From Parabacteroides faecis (GTDB lineage: Bacteria > Bacteroidota > Bacteroidia > Bacteroidales > Tannerellaceae), in the NCBI RefSeq assembly GCF_014647375.1, contig NZ_BMPB01000001.1, forward strand, positions 1 through 64,000: DNA of 64,000 nt, given 5' to 3'. Position 1 is the first letter of the stretch; every line of letters starts with the position of its first letter. Positions 26,438 through 34,464 of the stretch are shown one piece after another. The notes under the pieces are model-generated. The model worked only from the letters and a program-made list of their open reading frames with translations, ran no database searches and had not been told where the DNA came from. The translations under genes were made by a program, and so were the position numbers.

Positions 26438-27442
26438 ATGCTGAATCGCAGACTACACCGGACTATTGTTGGCGGGATAACAGGAATTGTGTTATTCTCG
26501 GTTATAGGAGCATGGCTTTTGGTCAGCCTGACTTCTCTTTTTTTTACTTTTGTCTGTATCTGCATAATTATAGCCCTGGCGATCATGCTGGTGAGGAAAA
26601 TGGAGAAAACCGATCGACAACTGGAAAGCTTCTTCAGCGCAATCAATAATAACGATTTCAATGCTCACTTCACGGAAAAGAATGATGACAAGTTCCTGAA
26701 CAAGTTGTTTCAGGAAATGAACCGGATTATAACGCAATTCGAAAACAATCATACCGAACTGGAAGAACGCCGTTTTTATTACGAGAGTATCATCCGGGTA
26801 TTGACACATGAGATAAGAAATTCCATTACACCGATAGCCTCTTTGTCTGCCGATCTGATCAAATACAGCGATGAATATGGGAAAGAAGGAATGATCGACG
26901 GCCTGCAAACCATCAACCAGCAGGTACAGCAACTGAACACATTTCTGAATGCGTATCACCGGTTAACACATTTACCCGATCCGGTCAAGAGCAAAGTAAA
27001 GATCTGTACTCTGTTCGATAAACTCAACCGATTATTGAACTCGGAACCGGGCAGTGAGAATGTCCGCTATATTTCATCGGAGAATGTAGAGATTCCACTC
27101 GATCCCAATTTGATAACATTGGCATTGATCAACCTGATCCGCAATGCCCTGCAGGCAACGGCAAATAATCCGCAGCCGGAGATCAAGGTTGAAGCAGAAA
27201 AAGGAGCAGCCTGTTCATTCATACAAGTAACCGATAACGGAGATGGTATTCCGCAGGACCGGCTGGATGATATATTCACTCCGTTCTATTCTACCAAGAA
27301 AGAGGGAAGCGGCATAGGACTTCCGTTATCCCGACGCATCATGCAGCTTCACGGCGGAGAACTTACTGTGAACTCGGAACCGGGAGAGAAAACCGTATTT
27401 AGCATGACGTTCCCGGCTCATCTACAAACCAGCTTTTCTTAA
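26438..27442 (+). CDS. Membrane-bound sensor histidine kinase
   Basis: Start at the ATG at 26438 (MLNRRLHRTIVGG), preceded by GAGAAAT and a promoter element; an upstream in-frame ATG exists at 26363. 334 residues: two closely spaced transmembrane helices (about 10-55) with almost no periplasmic loop, a short linker, the H box VLTHEIRNSITPI, N box LINLIRNALQA, and G boxes DNGDGIP and GSGIGLPLSRRI. The form resembles NtrY-like kinases that pair with NtrC-type regulators, but no response regulator is in the window. The short sensor region suggests membrane or cytoplasmic sensing. The 3' end overlaps the convergent methyltransferase gene by 21 bp. Confidence 0.9.
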   Translation: MLNRRLHRTIVGGITGIVLFSVIGAWLLVSLTSLFFTFVCICIIIALAIMLVRKMEKTDRQLESFFSAINNNDFNAHFTEKNDDKFLNKLFQEMNRIITQFENNHTELEERRFYYESIIRVLTHEIRNSITPIASLSADLIKYSDEYGKEGMIDGLQTINQQVQQLNTFLNAYHRLTHLPDPVKSKVKICTLFDKLNRLLNSEPGSENVRYISSENVEIPLDPNLITLALINLIRNALQATANNPQPEIKVEAEKGAACSFIQVTDNGDGIPQDRLDDIFTPFYSTKKEGSGIGLPLSRRIMQLHGGELTVNSEPGEKTVFSMTFPAHLQTSFS

Positions 27443-28204
27443 TATATAAAAGCAACTCGTACTAAAAAAATTCCTTAGATACGGGACAGAAGAAATAAGT
27501 TTACCCAACTTCCTCGGTGATAACCCGAACTTAGTCTCGTAATGCGGATTTATAAAATACAATTGTTGATCGATAATCCGGTACCCGGCCTGTCGCACAA
27601 CGTTACGAAACATTTCAATGGTACATTTCGTTTCCTTGATACTCAATAGTTCTTTTATTGTATCTTCTTTTTCACCACATAGTATCATCAGCCATCGATA
27701 GAGAATCTCAGGAAGTAAATGTATAAAAGGCAAATGTGAAATAATTCTCCCTTCTGCAATCTGCTGATGTCCACCGAACGGCATCTGCCAGGCGGGAAAA
27801 GCGACAAAGAGTATCCCATCAGAGACCAGATAACTTTTCATATCGGACAGGAATTGAGATTTATCCCCGATATGTTCAATCACGTCGTGTATCAGAATAA
27901 GAGGAAAATGTTTTCTCAAGTCTCTTAACTGAAAAATATCAGAGGCTATAAATAGTCCCTTTTGATTCTTTCGGGAGAAGAAAGTCCGGGCCTGCTCGAT
28001 TCGCAAAGTAGCAATATCCACTCCGACAATTTCACAACCCTGTTCGGCAAAAGGGAGCAAATTACCTCCTTCTCCACAACCTACTTCCAGCACTTTATCC
28101 GGAAGATCTCCTATTATTTCTTCTATATACGGAATATAATATTTTTTAGAAGTCCGTGCCTGTTCTTCAAAATAACGCTCACGGTTGATATGTCGTTCCT
28201 GCAT
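27422..28204 (-). CDS. Class I SAM-dependent methyltransferase
   Basis: 260 residues. The SAM motif I is VLEVGCGEGGNLLPFAEQGC, followed by VGVDIA and the post-motif LILIHDVIEHIGDKSQFL, as in the Methyltransf_11/23 group. The remaining C-terminal roughly 100 residues are not diagnostic. The substrate is unknown. It overlaps the convergent histidine kinase by 21 bp at the 3' end, so the two transcripts are complementary there. Confidence 0.85.
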   Translation of the reverse strand: MQERHINRERYFEEQARTSKKYYIPYIEEIIGDLPDKVLEVGCGEGGNLLPFAEQGCEIVGVDIATLRIEQARTFFSRKNQKGLFIASDIFQLRDLRKHFPLILIHDVIEHIGDKSQFLSDMKSYLVSDGILFVAFPAWQMPFGGHQQIAEGRIISHLPFIHLLPEILYRWLMILCGEKEDTIKELLSIKETKCTIEMFRNVVRQAGYRIIDQQLYFINPHYETKFGLSPRKLGKLISSVPYLRNFFSTSCFYILRKAGL

Positions 28205-28292
28205 CTTTTCTGTTTTATTATCTATTAATATGATAATGGTTCAGGGGAAAGACTGCATGCCTAAAACGTTTTTTACTAAGATATCGTTCTTT

Positions 28293-29939
28293 CTACCAAC
28301 TGAAACGCAAGCCGACAGGAACGGTGAATGTCACCGGATGCTCCCTTCGGATAGTACGTAGCCCGCTTCCGTCGGGAATATAATAATTGAGAGTCGGTTC
28401 TACATAGAAACTGATATGAGGTGTAAAATGATATTGTACACCTGCACTGGCATTGACCGACCATTGCAGAGGCACAGCCAATGACTGACGGCTTATGTCG
28501 ATGGGGACACTATCCGTTACATGTGAAGTACGGAGCGTTCCTTTCAACGGAATATCGACCTGGACACCGGCTGTCGAGTAGAACGAGAGCTTCCTGAAAT
28601 GCCCCCAACGATAAGAAACACGAAGGGGAAGACCGATGTAATGGAGCTTTTGCGTTTCCTGGATACGGTAGTCTTCGCCAGTGATAAAATCAGATTTCAG
28701 GAAAGTATATTGTAATCCTGTTTCAAAGCTCCAGCGCTCGTTCAGCTTTTTGTTTACAGAAAGTCCAATGGTTATAGGAGCATCATGGTGCTGATGTTCT
28801 ACAATTTTACCCCGATTCCCCTCAGCGATCTGCATCAGCGTAAGTGAATCGCCTAAAGCTCCTTCCTGATAACGGGTATGCAGATAGGTGTAATAATCTT
28901 CCCATGTGCTTACTTGCTGAGGAAGATCCGGATTTCCTTCACTGCCGGAATGAGGAGTAGCAATCAGTTTGTAGAGATTCTGAGCCAGTTGTGGTCCCAA
29001 CGATCCGGCCAGCATAAACTTCCATTTATTCGACTTCCTACTCTGCCGCATAGAGACAAGCTCTTTTGACGGATACGGACTGAAAACGATCTTACGAGGC
29101 AATTCGTTGATAAATAAAGGCTTTACAGCTGGTCGTACATCCACAGTGATCTCTTCCGGAAACAGCAGGGATGACATCTTTACCGCATGCCCCGACGTCG
29201 GGGCAATAAGCATCTCCGAAAGTTGCGGACGCTCAACCTTACCAGAGAGAACGACCGGTTCCGGAGAATCGATCTGCTTATCTCCTTCCTTTTTGTTTGT
29301 TTCCGCCTGTTGTACCAGGTCCTTAGGTGGCAGTTTTTGCTGTCGTGGCCACCGATACACATATTTGTAGAACAGCGGTACAAGGAGTAGCAACAGTAAA
29401 ACCAGAAGTAAACGATACTCACCGAGCATCTTTTTCAACAAAGATTTCGCGCGATATAATTGTGAAGACGATGAGTGGGGAGCGATATTCAGCAAATCAC
29501 CGATCTCTTTATGGGGTAACCCTTCCAATACCGCCAGTTTAAACACTTTCGAATAACCTTCAGGCAAGTTCTCCACCAACCCCATTATCTGGTCATACGA
29601 TACAAAATCGGCGTCAAAAGAACTTTCCGCCGGTTCATCTTCTTCGGACACCTCTGACAAGGGAATAATGTTTGCTGCATTATTCTGGTTAAGATAACGG
29701 AGAGAAATATTTTTCATAACAACTCCCATCCAACTCTCCAGCCTCTCCGGATCACGCAACGAAACGATAGACGTGAAGATAACAATGAAGCCGTCATGAA
29801 GCAGGTCCTGTGCGATTTGTCTGTCGGACACATAATGGAGGCATATCCCCATCATTTTCCCCGAATAAGTTTTATAGAGTAAGTCCAGCGCCTGCTCATC
29901 ACCCTTTTTGCACAAATCAACCAGCTCCCGTTTATCCAT
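28293..29939 (-). CDS. ECF-type sigma-70 factor fused to a transmembrane helix and an outer-membrane beta-barrel domain
   Basis: A single uninterrupted frame of 548 residues. Residues about 1-90 are sigma-70 region 2 (LDLLYKTYSGKMMGICLHYV, DLLHDGFIVIF). Residues about 125-170 are region 4 with the helix-turn-helix LEGLPHKEIGDLLNIAPHSS. A strongly hydrophobic Leu-rich helix follows at about 175-192, then a proline/charged linker, then from about 305 a beta-barrel-like domain with alternating strands (ISFYVEPTLNYYIP) ending in the aromatic terminus GLRFSW, typical of Bacteroidetes OMP_b-brl_2/PorT-like barrels. Sigma factors act in the cytoplasm and barrels in the outer membrane, so the chain would have to cross the inner membrane and periplasm, or be cut. 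No FecR-type anti-sigma gene is adjacent. Confidence 0.88.
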   Translation of the reverse strand: MDKRELVDLCKKGDEQALDLLYKTYSGKMMGICLHYVSDRQIAQDLLHDGFIVIFTSIVSLRDPERLESWMGVVMKNISLRYLNQNNAANIIPLSEVSEEDEPAESSFDADFVSYDQIMGLVENLPEGYSKVFKLAVLEGLPHKEIGDLLNIAPHSSSSQLYRAKSLLKKMLGEYRLLLVLLLLLLVPLFYKYVYRWPRQQKLPPKDLVQQAETNKKEGDKQIDSPEPVVLSGKVERPQLSEMLIAPTSGHAVKMSSLLFPEEITVDVRPAVKPLFINELPRKIVFSPYPSKELVSMRQSRKSNKWKFMLAGSLGPQLAQNLYKLIATPHSGSEGNPDLPQQVSTWEDYYTYLHTRYQEGALGDSLTLMQIAEGNRGKIVEHQHHDAPITIGLSVNKKLNERWSFETGLQYTFLKSDFITGEDYRIQETQKLHYIGLPLRVSYRWGHFRKLSFYSTAGVQVDIPLKGTLRTSHVTDSVPIDISRQSLAVPLQWSVNASAGVQYHFTPHISFYVEPTLNYYIPDGSGLRTIRREHPVTFTVPVGLRFSW

Positions 29940-30007
29940 GTATTACAGCACTAATATAGTTATGATACACCAACATAGAAAAGACTGCACGGATTTTATC
30001 TTTTTTT

Positions 30008-30015
30008 TATCTTTG
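30008..30015 (+). promoter_or_regulatory. -7 element of the MBL pseudogene
   Basis: TATCTTTG, 25 bp before the ATG at 30041. The pseudogene may therefore still be transcribed. Confidence 0.5.
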
Positions 30016-30040
30016 CACCTACTAACTGAAAGATAAATTT

Positions 30041-30236
30041 ATGCAAAATACAGAATTGATCGTACTGGGAACAGGCAATGCAACCGTTACCCGATGTTAT
30101 AATACCTGCTTTGCCCTGAAACAAAACAACGCTGTTTTACTAGTAGATGCAGGAGGAGGTAACGGCATTCTTTCTCAGTTAAAATTTCTCAGGAAATGTG
30201 TTTGTTCCGGAAGACCTTGAAAAACCTGTATTATGA
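30041..30236 (+). pseudogene. MBL-fold hydrolase remnant with internal deletion
   Basis: The first 48 or so codons encode a clean N-terminus of a metallo-beta-lactamase-fold (RNase Z-like) hydrolase: ELIVLGTGNATVTRCYNTC and LLVDAGGGNGILSQL. The sequence then jumps, in a shifted frame, to FSGNVFVPEDLEKPVL-stop (about 30186-30236), which looks like the C-terminus of the same family. The metal-binding HxHxDH region and most of the gene are gone. In the original frame a stop is reached at 30220 (59 residues). This is most simply an internal deletion plus frameshift. Confidence 0.75.
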
Positions 30237-30244
30237 CAGGTATA

Positions 30245-31543
30245 TCATAACATCGCTTTATTCTTCTTTTCCATAATAAACATAGCCAGTCCTGCCATCT
30301 CCTGTTTGTCGACAACAACATACCCTACTTTCTCATACAGGTATTTTGTATTCGGTGTCTCTTCGCCTGTAAACAACAGATATTTATCACAATGAGGAAC
30401 ATATTTCTCTATCTCACACATCAAAGCGTACCCAATTCCCTGATTCTGATAATCGGGATGCACAATCAGTTTTCCGACATGACAAATATGATCTTTATCC
30501 ATATGGGCACGAACCGAACCGACTATCACTCCTTCGTCTGACAGATATTTCAGGATAATACTTTTTTCATATTCATTCCTCAGTTCATCAATTGTCTGGT
30601 GTAAAGGCGGTAAATCAAAATTATTCATCCATAATGCTACTTCCGTAAAAGCCTTCTTTTGCAAATCTATGATATCCGGCAGGTCTTCCAATGTTACCTT
30701 TTGGATAACACCACCCACAGTCCGAATCTTCGGTTGATACTTAACATCAATAACTAACCCGACTCCAACTTCATGGATAGGAATATGTCGATGGATCTCG
30801 GCTTTTGCAGCAAAAGACACACAATGGCAAGGATATAGCTCTTCGATATGGTTCATTTGGAAATAAGCAATCGTCTGTCGCAACTGTTCCGACACCTCAA
30901 AAAGATGAAAACCTCCGATCACACCGATTATACGCTTTTCATTACAAACAGACTTTGCATATTCTATAATATTACAAATACCGCTATGAGAGCAACCGGT
31001 AATAATAAATAAACCGTTCCCATTGTTATATACCAAGGCTGTATCATCCGCGACAAAGTCTTCCGAACAAGCCGGTCCGTCTACCAAAGTGCCAAAAGAT
31101 TTACGAGGTTCAAAATCATTTAAAGACGGGATCTCACCCAAGAAAGTGATATGATCGCTTATCTTCATCGGTTCGCTCGACAGGGTTAGTCTGAAATTCT
31201 CTCTTAAACCGGCTTCAGATAAGGGAGAACCTATTGAGAGTTCTCCACATTTCCGTTCCTTAAAAGTATCAGGATGTGCTACGATATGTACATTAGTCCC
31301 TATCTCTCCTGACCAGTATTGCAATCCGCGGGTATGATCGTTATGCCCGTGGGAAAAAGTAATGACAGAGACCTGTGTCAGATCGATACCCAACGCTTCC
31401 GCATTACGGATGAAAATATCCGAATAACCTGTATCGAGCAATAAACGGGTTTCGCCATCTTCTATATAATAGCAAACTGCCGGTTCCCCTAAGTAATACT
31501 GATCTATATATGTATTATTATCAACTAATACCGTAAGTTTCAT
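30245..31543 (-). CDS. MBL-fold hydrolase fused to a GNAT acetyltransferase
   Basis: 432 residues. The N-terminal part (about 1-260) is a metallo-beta-lactamase fold with the zinc motif FSHGHNDHTRG, later GCSHSGICN and a CHCVSF His, resembling the 7,8-dihydropterin-6-methyl phosphate synthase-like subgroup. The C-terminal part (about 277-428) is a GNAT domain with acetyl-CoA loop VHPDYQNQGIGYAL and the closing NTKYLYEKVGYVV. The frame is continuous, so this is a genuine fusion. Substrates are unknown. It lies 8 bp from the end of the MBL remnant on the other strand. Confidence 0.87.
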   Translation of the reverse strand: MKLTVLVDNNTYIDQYYLGEPAVCYYIEDGETRLLLDTGYSDIFIRNAEALGIDLTQVSVITFSHGHNDHTRGLQYWSGEIGTNVHIVAHPDTFKERKCGELSIGSPLSEAGLRENFRLTLSSEPMKISDHITFLGEIPSLNDFEPRKSFGTLVDGPACSEDFVADDTALVYNNGNGLFIITGCSHSGICNIIEYAKSVCNEKRIIGVIGGFHLFEVSEQLRQTIAYFQMNHIEELYPCHCVSFAAKAEIHRHIPIHEVGVGLVIDVKYQPKIRTVGGVIQKVTLEDLPDIIDLQKKAFTEVALWMNNFDLPPLHQTIDELRNEYEKSIILKYLSDEGVIVGSVRAHMDKDHICHVGKLIVHPDYQNQGIGYALMCEIEKYVPHCDKYLLFTGEETPNTKYLYEKVGYVVVDKQEMAGLAMFIMEKKNKAML

Positions 31544-31621
31544 ATCTGACCTGATTAGAAATTGATTTTGCAGTCCTAGCGAAAAGTAAAGATATAAATT
31601 AATCGCCAGGCTCCGCTAAAA

Positions 31622-32686
31622 CTATCTTTTATAGAAATCTCTATACCTGCATTCAGCCTTTTCCAGTAACTCCTTATCCAGATCCGGACAGTCGACAAAG
31701 AAAGAAGTTTCACATTTGATATCACCTTTCTTTATCATTTTTTTCCAGTTTCCGACAATCTTTCCGTTATGTAAGATCACAGGATAAAAAGTTCCGTAGT
31801 TATTAAAGGCTTTCGGATGATGCTCTTTATCCATCGCAGCTGTCCGGTCTTTATAACTGATCAGATACTCGTCAAAAGAAGGTAGAAAATGCAGAACCTC
31901 ATTACTCTTGATTCGCTTATCCCAAAGCTGATGAACAAATAACTCCTGTGAAGCAAATTTATCCTTGATCAATTCCGAATCGATAAGTCCGATCGCCTGG
32001 CGTGCCTCCGTCGCCGACAACCCCGACCACCAGATGAAATCATTCAGGCTGGCTGGCGAATGACTACAGAAGTATCTTCTTGCCAATAAAGCAATCGACT
32101 CTTCCCGTGGTAATTCTTTAGCCATAGGAGCACGTTCGGCTAGCAAAGCATAAGTAGCTTTCCCTCCTTTGTCCGCTCCGCTACAGACAATAGCTTCCTG
32201 TTCTGCCCGCGTCAGCAGATATCCTATCCCTTCAGCATCAGAGATAATACCGGAATTTACCATCTCTTCACCCAACTCCTGTTTAGTCAAATGATTATTC
32301 CCTGCCAATACCTTTATAAAATGATCATTCGCTTTGGAATAAAGCTCTTCCGATATATTTATTCCGTTCCCTTTGGCAAACGTATTACATGCCGTTATGA
32401 TCCGCTGCGAAGACAACTTCAACATCCAACGAATATCGTCGGAAGTAACCATATGCCACGTCGGACGCATCACATGGGTACGAAGGATCTCTCCTTTCTG
32501 AAAGGCATCCTCAACAGTCTTCAACGAACCGGATTTCAACCGGACACCAAGTGCCCATCTGACCATTCTATAATCTTGTGCCTGAACAGCTCCCATCCAG
32601 GCAACCAATTCCTTTGGATCCTTAAACTCTGGTTTTACCAATTGCTGGCTCCACAAACGAATGTTTGTTATTCTATTGAGTGGCAT
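31622..32686 (-). CDS. AlkZ/YcaQ-like winged-helix DNA glycosylase family protein
   Basis: 354 residues. Matches the winged-helix DNA-binding (HTH_42, AlkZ-like) family throughout, with three tandem winged-helix regions. The N-terminal AWMGAVQAQDYRM segment contains a QxQ motif, which in characterised AlkZ glycosylases provides the catalytic glutamines for removing alkylated or crosslinked bases. THVMRPTWHMV is a second conserved patch. Repair activity is inferred from family and motif. It probably stands alone: 78 bp from the MBL-GNAT gene and 46 bp from the small Cys protein gene upstream. Confidence 0.85.
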   Translation of the reverse strand: MPLNRITNIRLWSQQLVKPEFKDPKELVAWMGAVQAQDYRMVRWALGVRLKSGSLKTVEDAFQKGEILRTHVMRPTWHMVTSDDIRWMLKLSSQRIITACNTFAKGNGINISEELYSKANDHFIKVLAGNNHLTKQELGEEMVNSGIISDAEGIGYLLTRAEQEAIVCSGADKGGKATYALLAERAPMAKELPREESIALLARRYFCSHSPASLNDFIWWSGLSATEARQAIGLIDSELIKDKFASQELFVHQLWDKRIKSNEVLHFLPSFDEYLISYKDRTAAMDKEHHPKAFNNYGTFYPVILHNGKIVGNWKKMIKKGDIKCETSFFVDCPDLDKELLEKAECRYRDFYKR

Positions 32687-32732
32687 TTCTTTTTTAGTTG
32701 TCTCTTATTATCTAATTCGTTTGTAATCTTAT

Positions 32733-32918
32733 TCAACGGTATTTCGTGAAATTATACTTATCACGTAAAGTTTGTTGCTCTTCAATGTTTAAGGAAGTGA
32801 AATAAGCTTTCCATCCCGGACAAAAATCGATATGCCAACGCCAGAAACGCCCCAGCAGAGATTGTGGCTTTTTATCATGCCTTGCCCTCAAAGGGCATTT
32901 GTTACAGTTATGACTCAT
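32733..32918 (-). CDS. Small cysteine-containing protein
   Basis: 61 residues from the ATG at 32918 (MSHNCNKCPLRARHD). The frame is open further upstream but that part crosses a promoter and terminator. CNKCPLR plus a later FCPGW give three Cys that, with the His residues, could bind a metal; the body contains a WRWHIDF aromatic stretch. A TACTTTTG -7 element on the minus strand at 32943-32950 lies 24 bp upstream. Function unknown. Confidence 0.6.
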   Translation of the reverse strand: MSHNCNKCPLRARHDKKPQSLLGRFWRWHIDFCPGWKAYFTSLNIEEQQTLRDKYNFTKYR

Positions 32919-32952
32919 AATAAGTAATTTTACAGATCTGCACAAAAGTAAT

Positions 32953-32986
32953 AAAAAAACAGCAAGTACCTTCACAGGCACTTGCT
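32953..32986 (-). terminator. Terminator of the PD40 lipoprotein operon
   Basis: On the minus strand the stem AGCAAGT/ACTTGCT (32961-32967 with 32980-32986, inner GCC/GGT pairs) is followed by a run of seven T. It lies just after the stop of the gene at 32998. Confidence 0.8.
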
Positions 32987-32997
32987 ATCACCATCAA

Positions 32998-34464
32998 TTA
33001 TGTTGATACTCTTCTAAAAGAGACCTTCCGGTTCTTACCTTCCTTGATCCGGGATGCGAACCGGTACATATTCATTTTTACTTTCCCTTTGACAAATTCC
33101 GGAATATTATACGACTTGGTAAGGCATGTATAATAATCGGCAGATTCCTGTGGTAAAAGAAACGGTTTCGAAAGGATACCGCCTTCATCGACATGGGCAA
33201 TAAAAGGACGCGTATACAATCCATCCAACCGTCGGCTACTAAATACAACCCACTTACTGTTGGACGACCAGGAATGATAACTATCCGTATCCGGACTGTT
33301 CGCTTCCTCTGTTGAAATCTGTTCGCCTGTTGCCAGATCGAACATACAAAGATCTGCATCTTTATGCCAGATCGGAAATGTTCCGTAAGAGGTAGTCGTA
33401 CAAAGCAGATACTTTCCATCCGGAGAAACGCGGGGGAACAAGATACTTCGCTGTTCTGTTTCCGCATGATAAATCGTATCGACCGCAGATCCGAATATCC
33501 CCCTTTCCGGATCGAACGAAATACGGCAAAGACTGTAACGAAGCTCTTTTAATCCTCCCGGAACCTTCACAGCCGGGGCTGAACAGAAATAAAGAGATTT
33601 CCCATTCGGTGAAAAAGTAGGAAATGTCTCAAAACGATTCTTTGAAAATAAAAGTCCGGTTGTCAGAATCGTCTGTTTTTCCACATCATAGACAACAACA
33701 TCGGAAGCTTTGTCATAAACCTCCGTCCGATGGACCGGATGCGTATCCTGAGTCGTATTGTTAACAGAAAAAGCGATATATTTTCCAGACGGGTGCCATG
33801 ACGGATAAACCAGCGGTGATATAGTATTTTCAGTCTTCGTATCCAATGTCTCTATTTTCTCCCCGTCGATTAACACTGTGCACCCATATTTAGCACGAAT
33901 ATGGAGCAACATTTTATCCGGATCCTGGTTACAGAACGAATGACAGTTCATACAATTACTATCCGTCAGGCGGTTTTCCAGAATAGCCTCTTGTTTGAAA
34001 GAGTTGAGTTCTCGCTGATAGATACCCATACTACCCCACAACTGATAACCCGGATCAATCAAGCGATAAGCAATATACGAATCGATAGGATCTGTCGACA
34101 CATCTATATGAAAAGTACGAAAGGCTTTCCATTTACCCTCGTCTTCCACCAACACAGAGATATCAACCTGTTTTCCTTTGCCCACAGCCAGCAGTTTCTT
34201 CCACTTCTCCTCCGGGATAGAAAGCGATCCATCCGACGTACATACAGAAAATGTATATCCTTCCGTCTGAAAAACCGTACAGACCTTCCCAAATCCCCGG
34301 ACAGAAAAATTAAGCGGAGCCATTGTCGCAGGAATTGTCACATCTACATAATCCGGATAAACGGGTGGTAGCTCATCGATTTGAACGGAAGCGACAGGCG
34401 GCCGATCAGGAGAACATCCTCCTGATAACAATATAGCAAACAGAAAATATAACAATTGTTTCAT
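32998..34464 (-). CDS. PD40/TolB-like beta-propeller lipoprotein with a CxxCH motif
   Basis: 488 residues; lipobox ending at Cys17 (LLSGGC). After an N-terminal beta domain (about 20-135) comes DSNCMNCHSFCN (about residue 170), a CxxCH of the type that binds haem c, then PD40-like blades (YPSWHPSGKYIAFSV, FPTFSPNGKSLYFCS, FPRVSPDGKYLLCT, YHSWSSNSKWVVFSS). Its start overlaps the stop of the DUF6057 gene by four bases, so the two are translationally coupled. Haem attachment is unproven; the motif could instead bind a metal or be incidental. Confidence 0.85.
   Translation of the reverse strand: MKQLLYFLFAILLSGGCSPDRPPVASVQIDELPPVYPDYVDVTIPATMAPLNFSVRGFGKVCTVFQTEGYTFSVCTSDGSLSIPEEKWKKLLAVGKGKQVDISVLVEDEGKWKAFRTFHIDVSTDPIDSYIAYRLIDPGYQLWGSMGIYQRELNSFKQEAILENRLTDSNCMNCHSFCNQDPDKMLLHIRAKYGCTVLIDGEKIETLDTKTENTISPLVYPSWHPSGKYIAFSVNNTTQDTHPVHRTEVYDKASDVVVYDVEKQTILTTGLLFSKNRFETFPTFSPNGKSLYFCSAPAVKVPGGLKELRYSLCRISFDPERGIFGSAVDTIYHAETEQRSILFPRVSPDGKYLLCTTTSYGTFPIWHKDADLCMFDLATGEQISTEEANSPDTDSYHSWSSNSKWVVFSSRRLDGLYTRPFIAHVDEGGILSKPFLLPQESADYYTCLTKSYNIPEFVKGKVKMNMYRFASRIKEGKNRKVSFRRVST

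Noticed and set aside
26236-26438. Sigma-54 promoter for the permease, suggested by an NtrY-like kinase
   Set aside because: No TGGC-N8-TGC type -24/-12 element at correct spacing was found in the intergenic region.
28293-29939. Two separate genes (sigma factor and barrel) merged by a sequencing error
   Set aside because: The frame is continuous through the helix and linker, with sensible composition throughout; only resequencing could overturn this.
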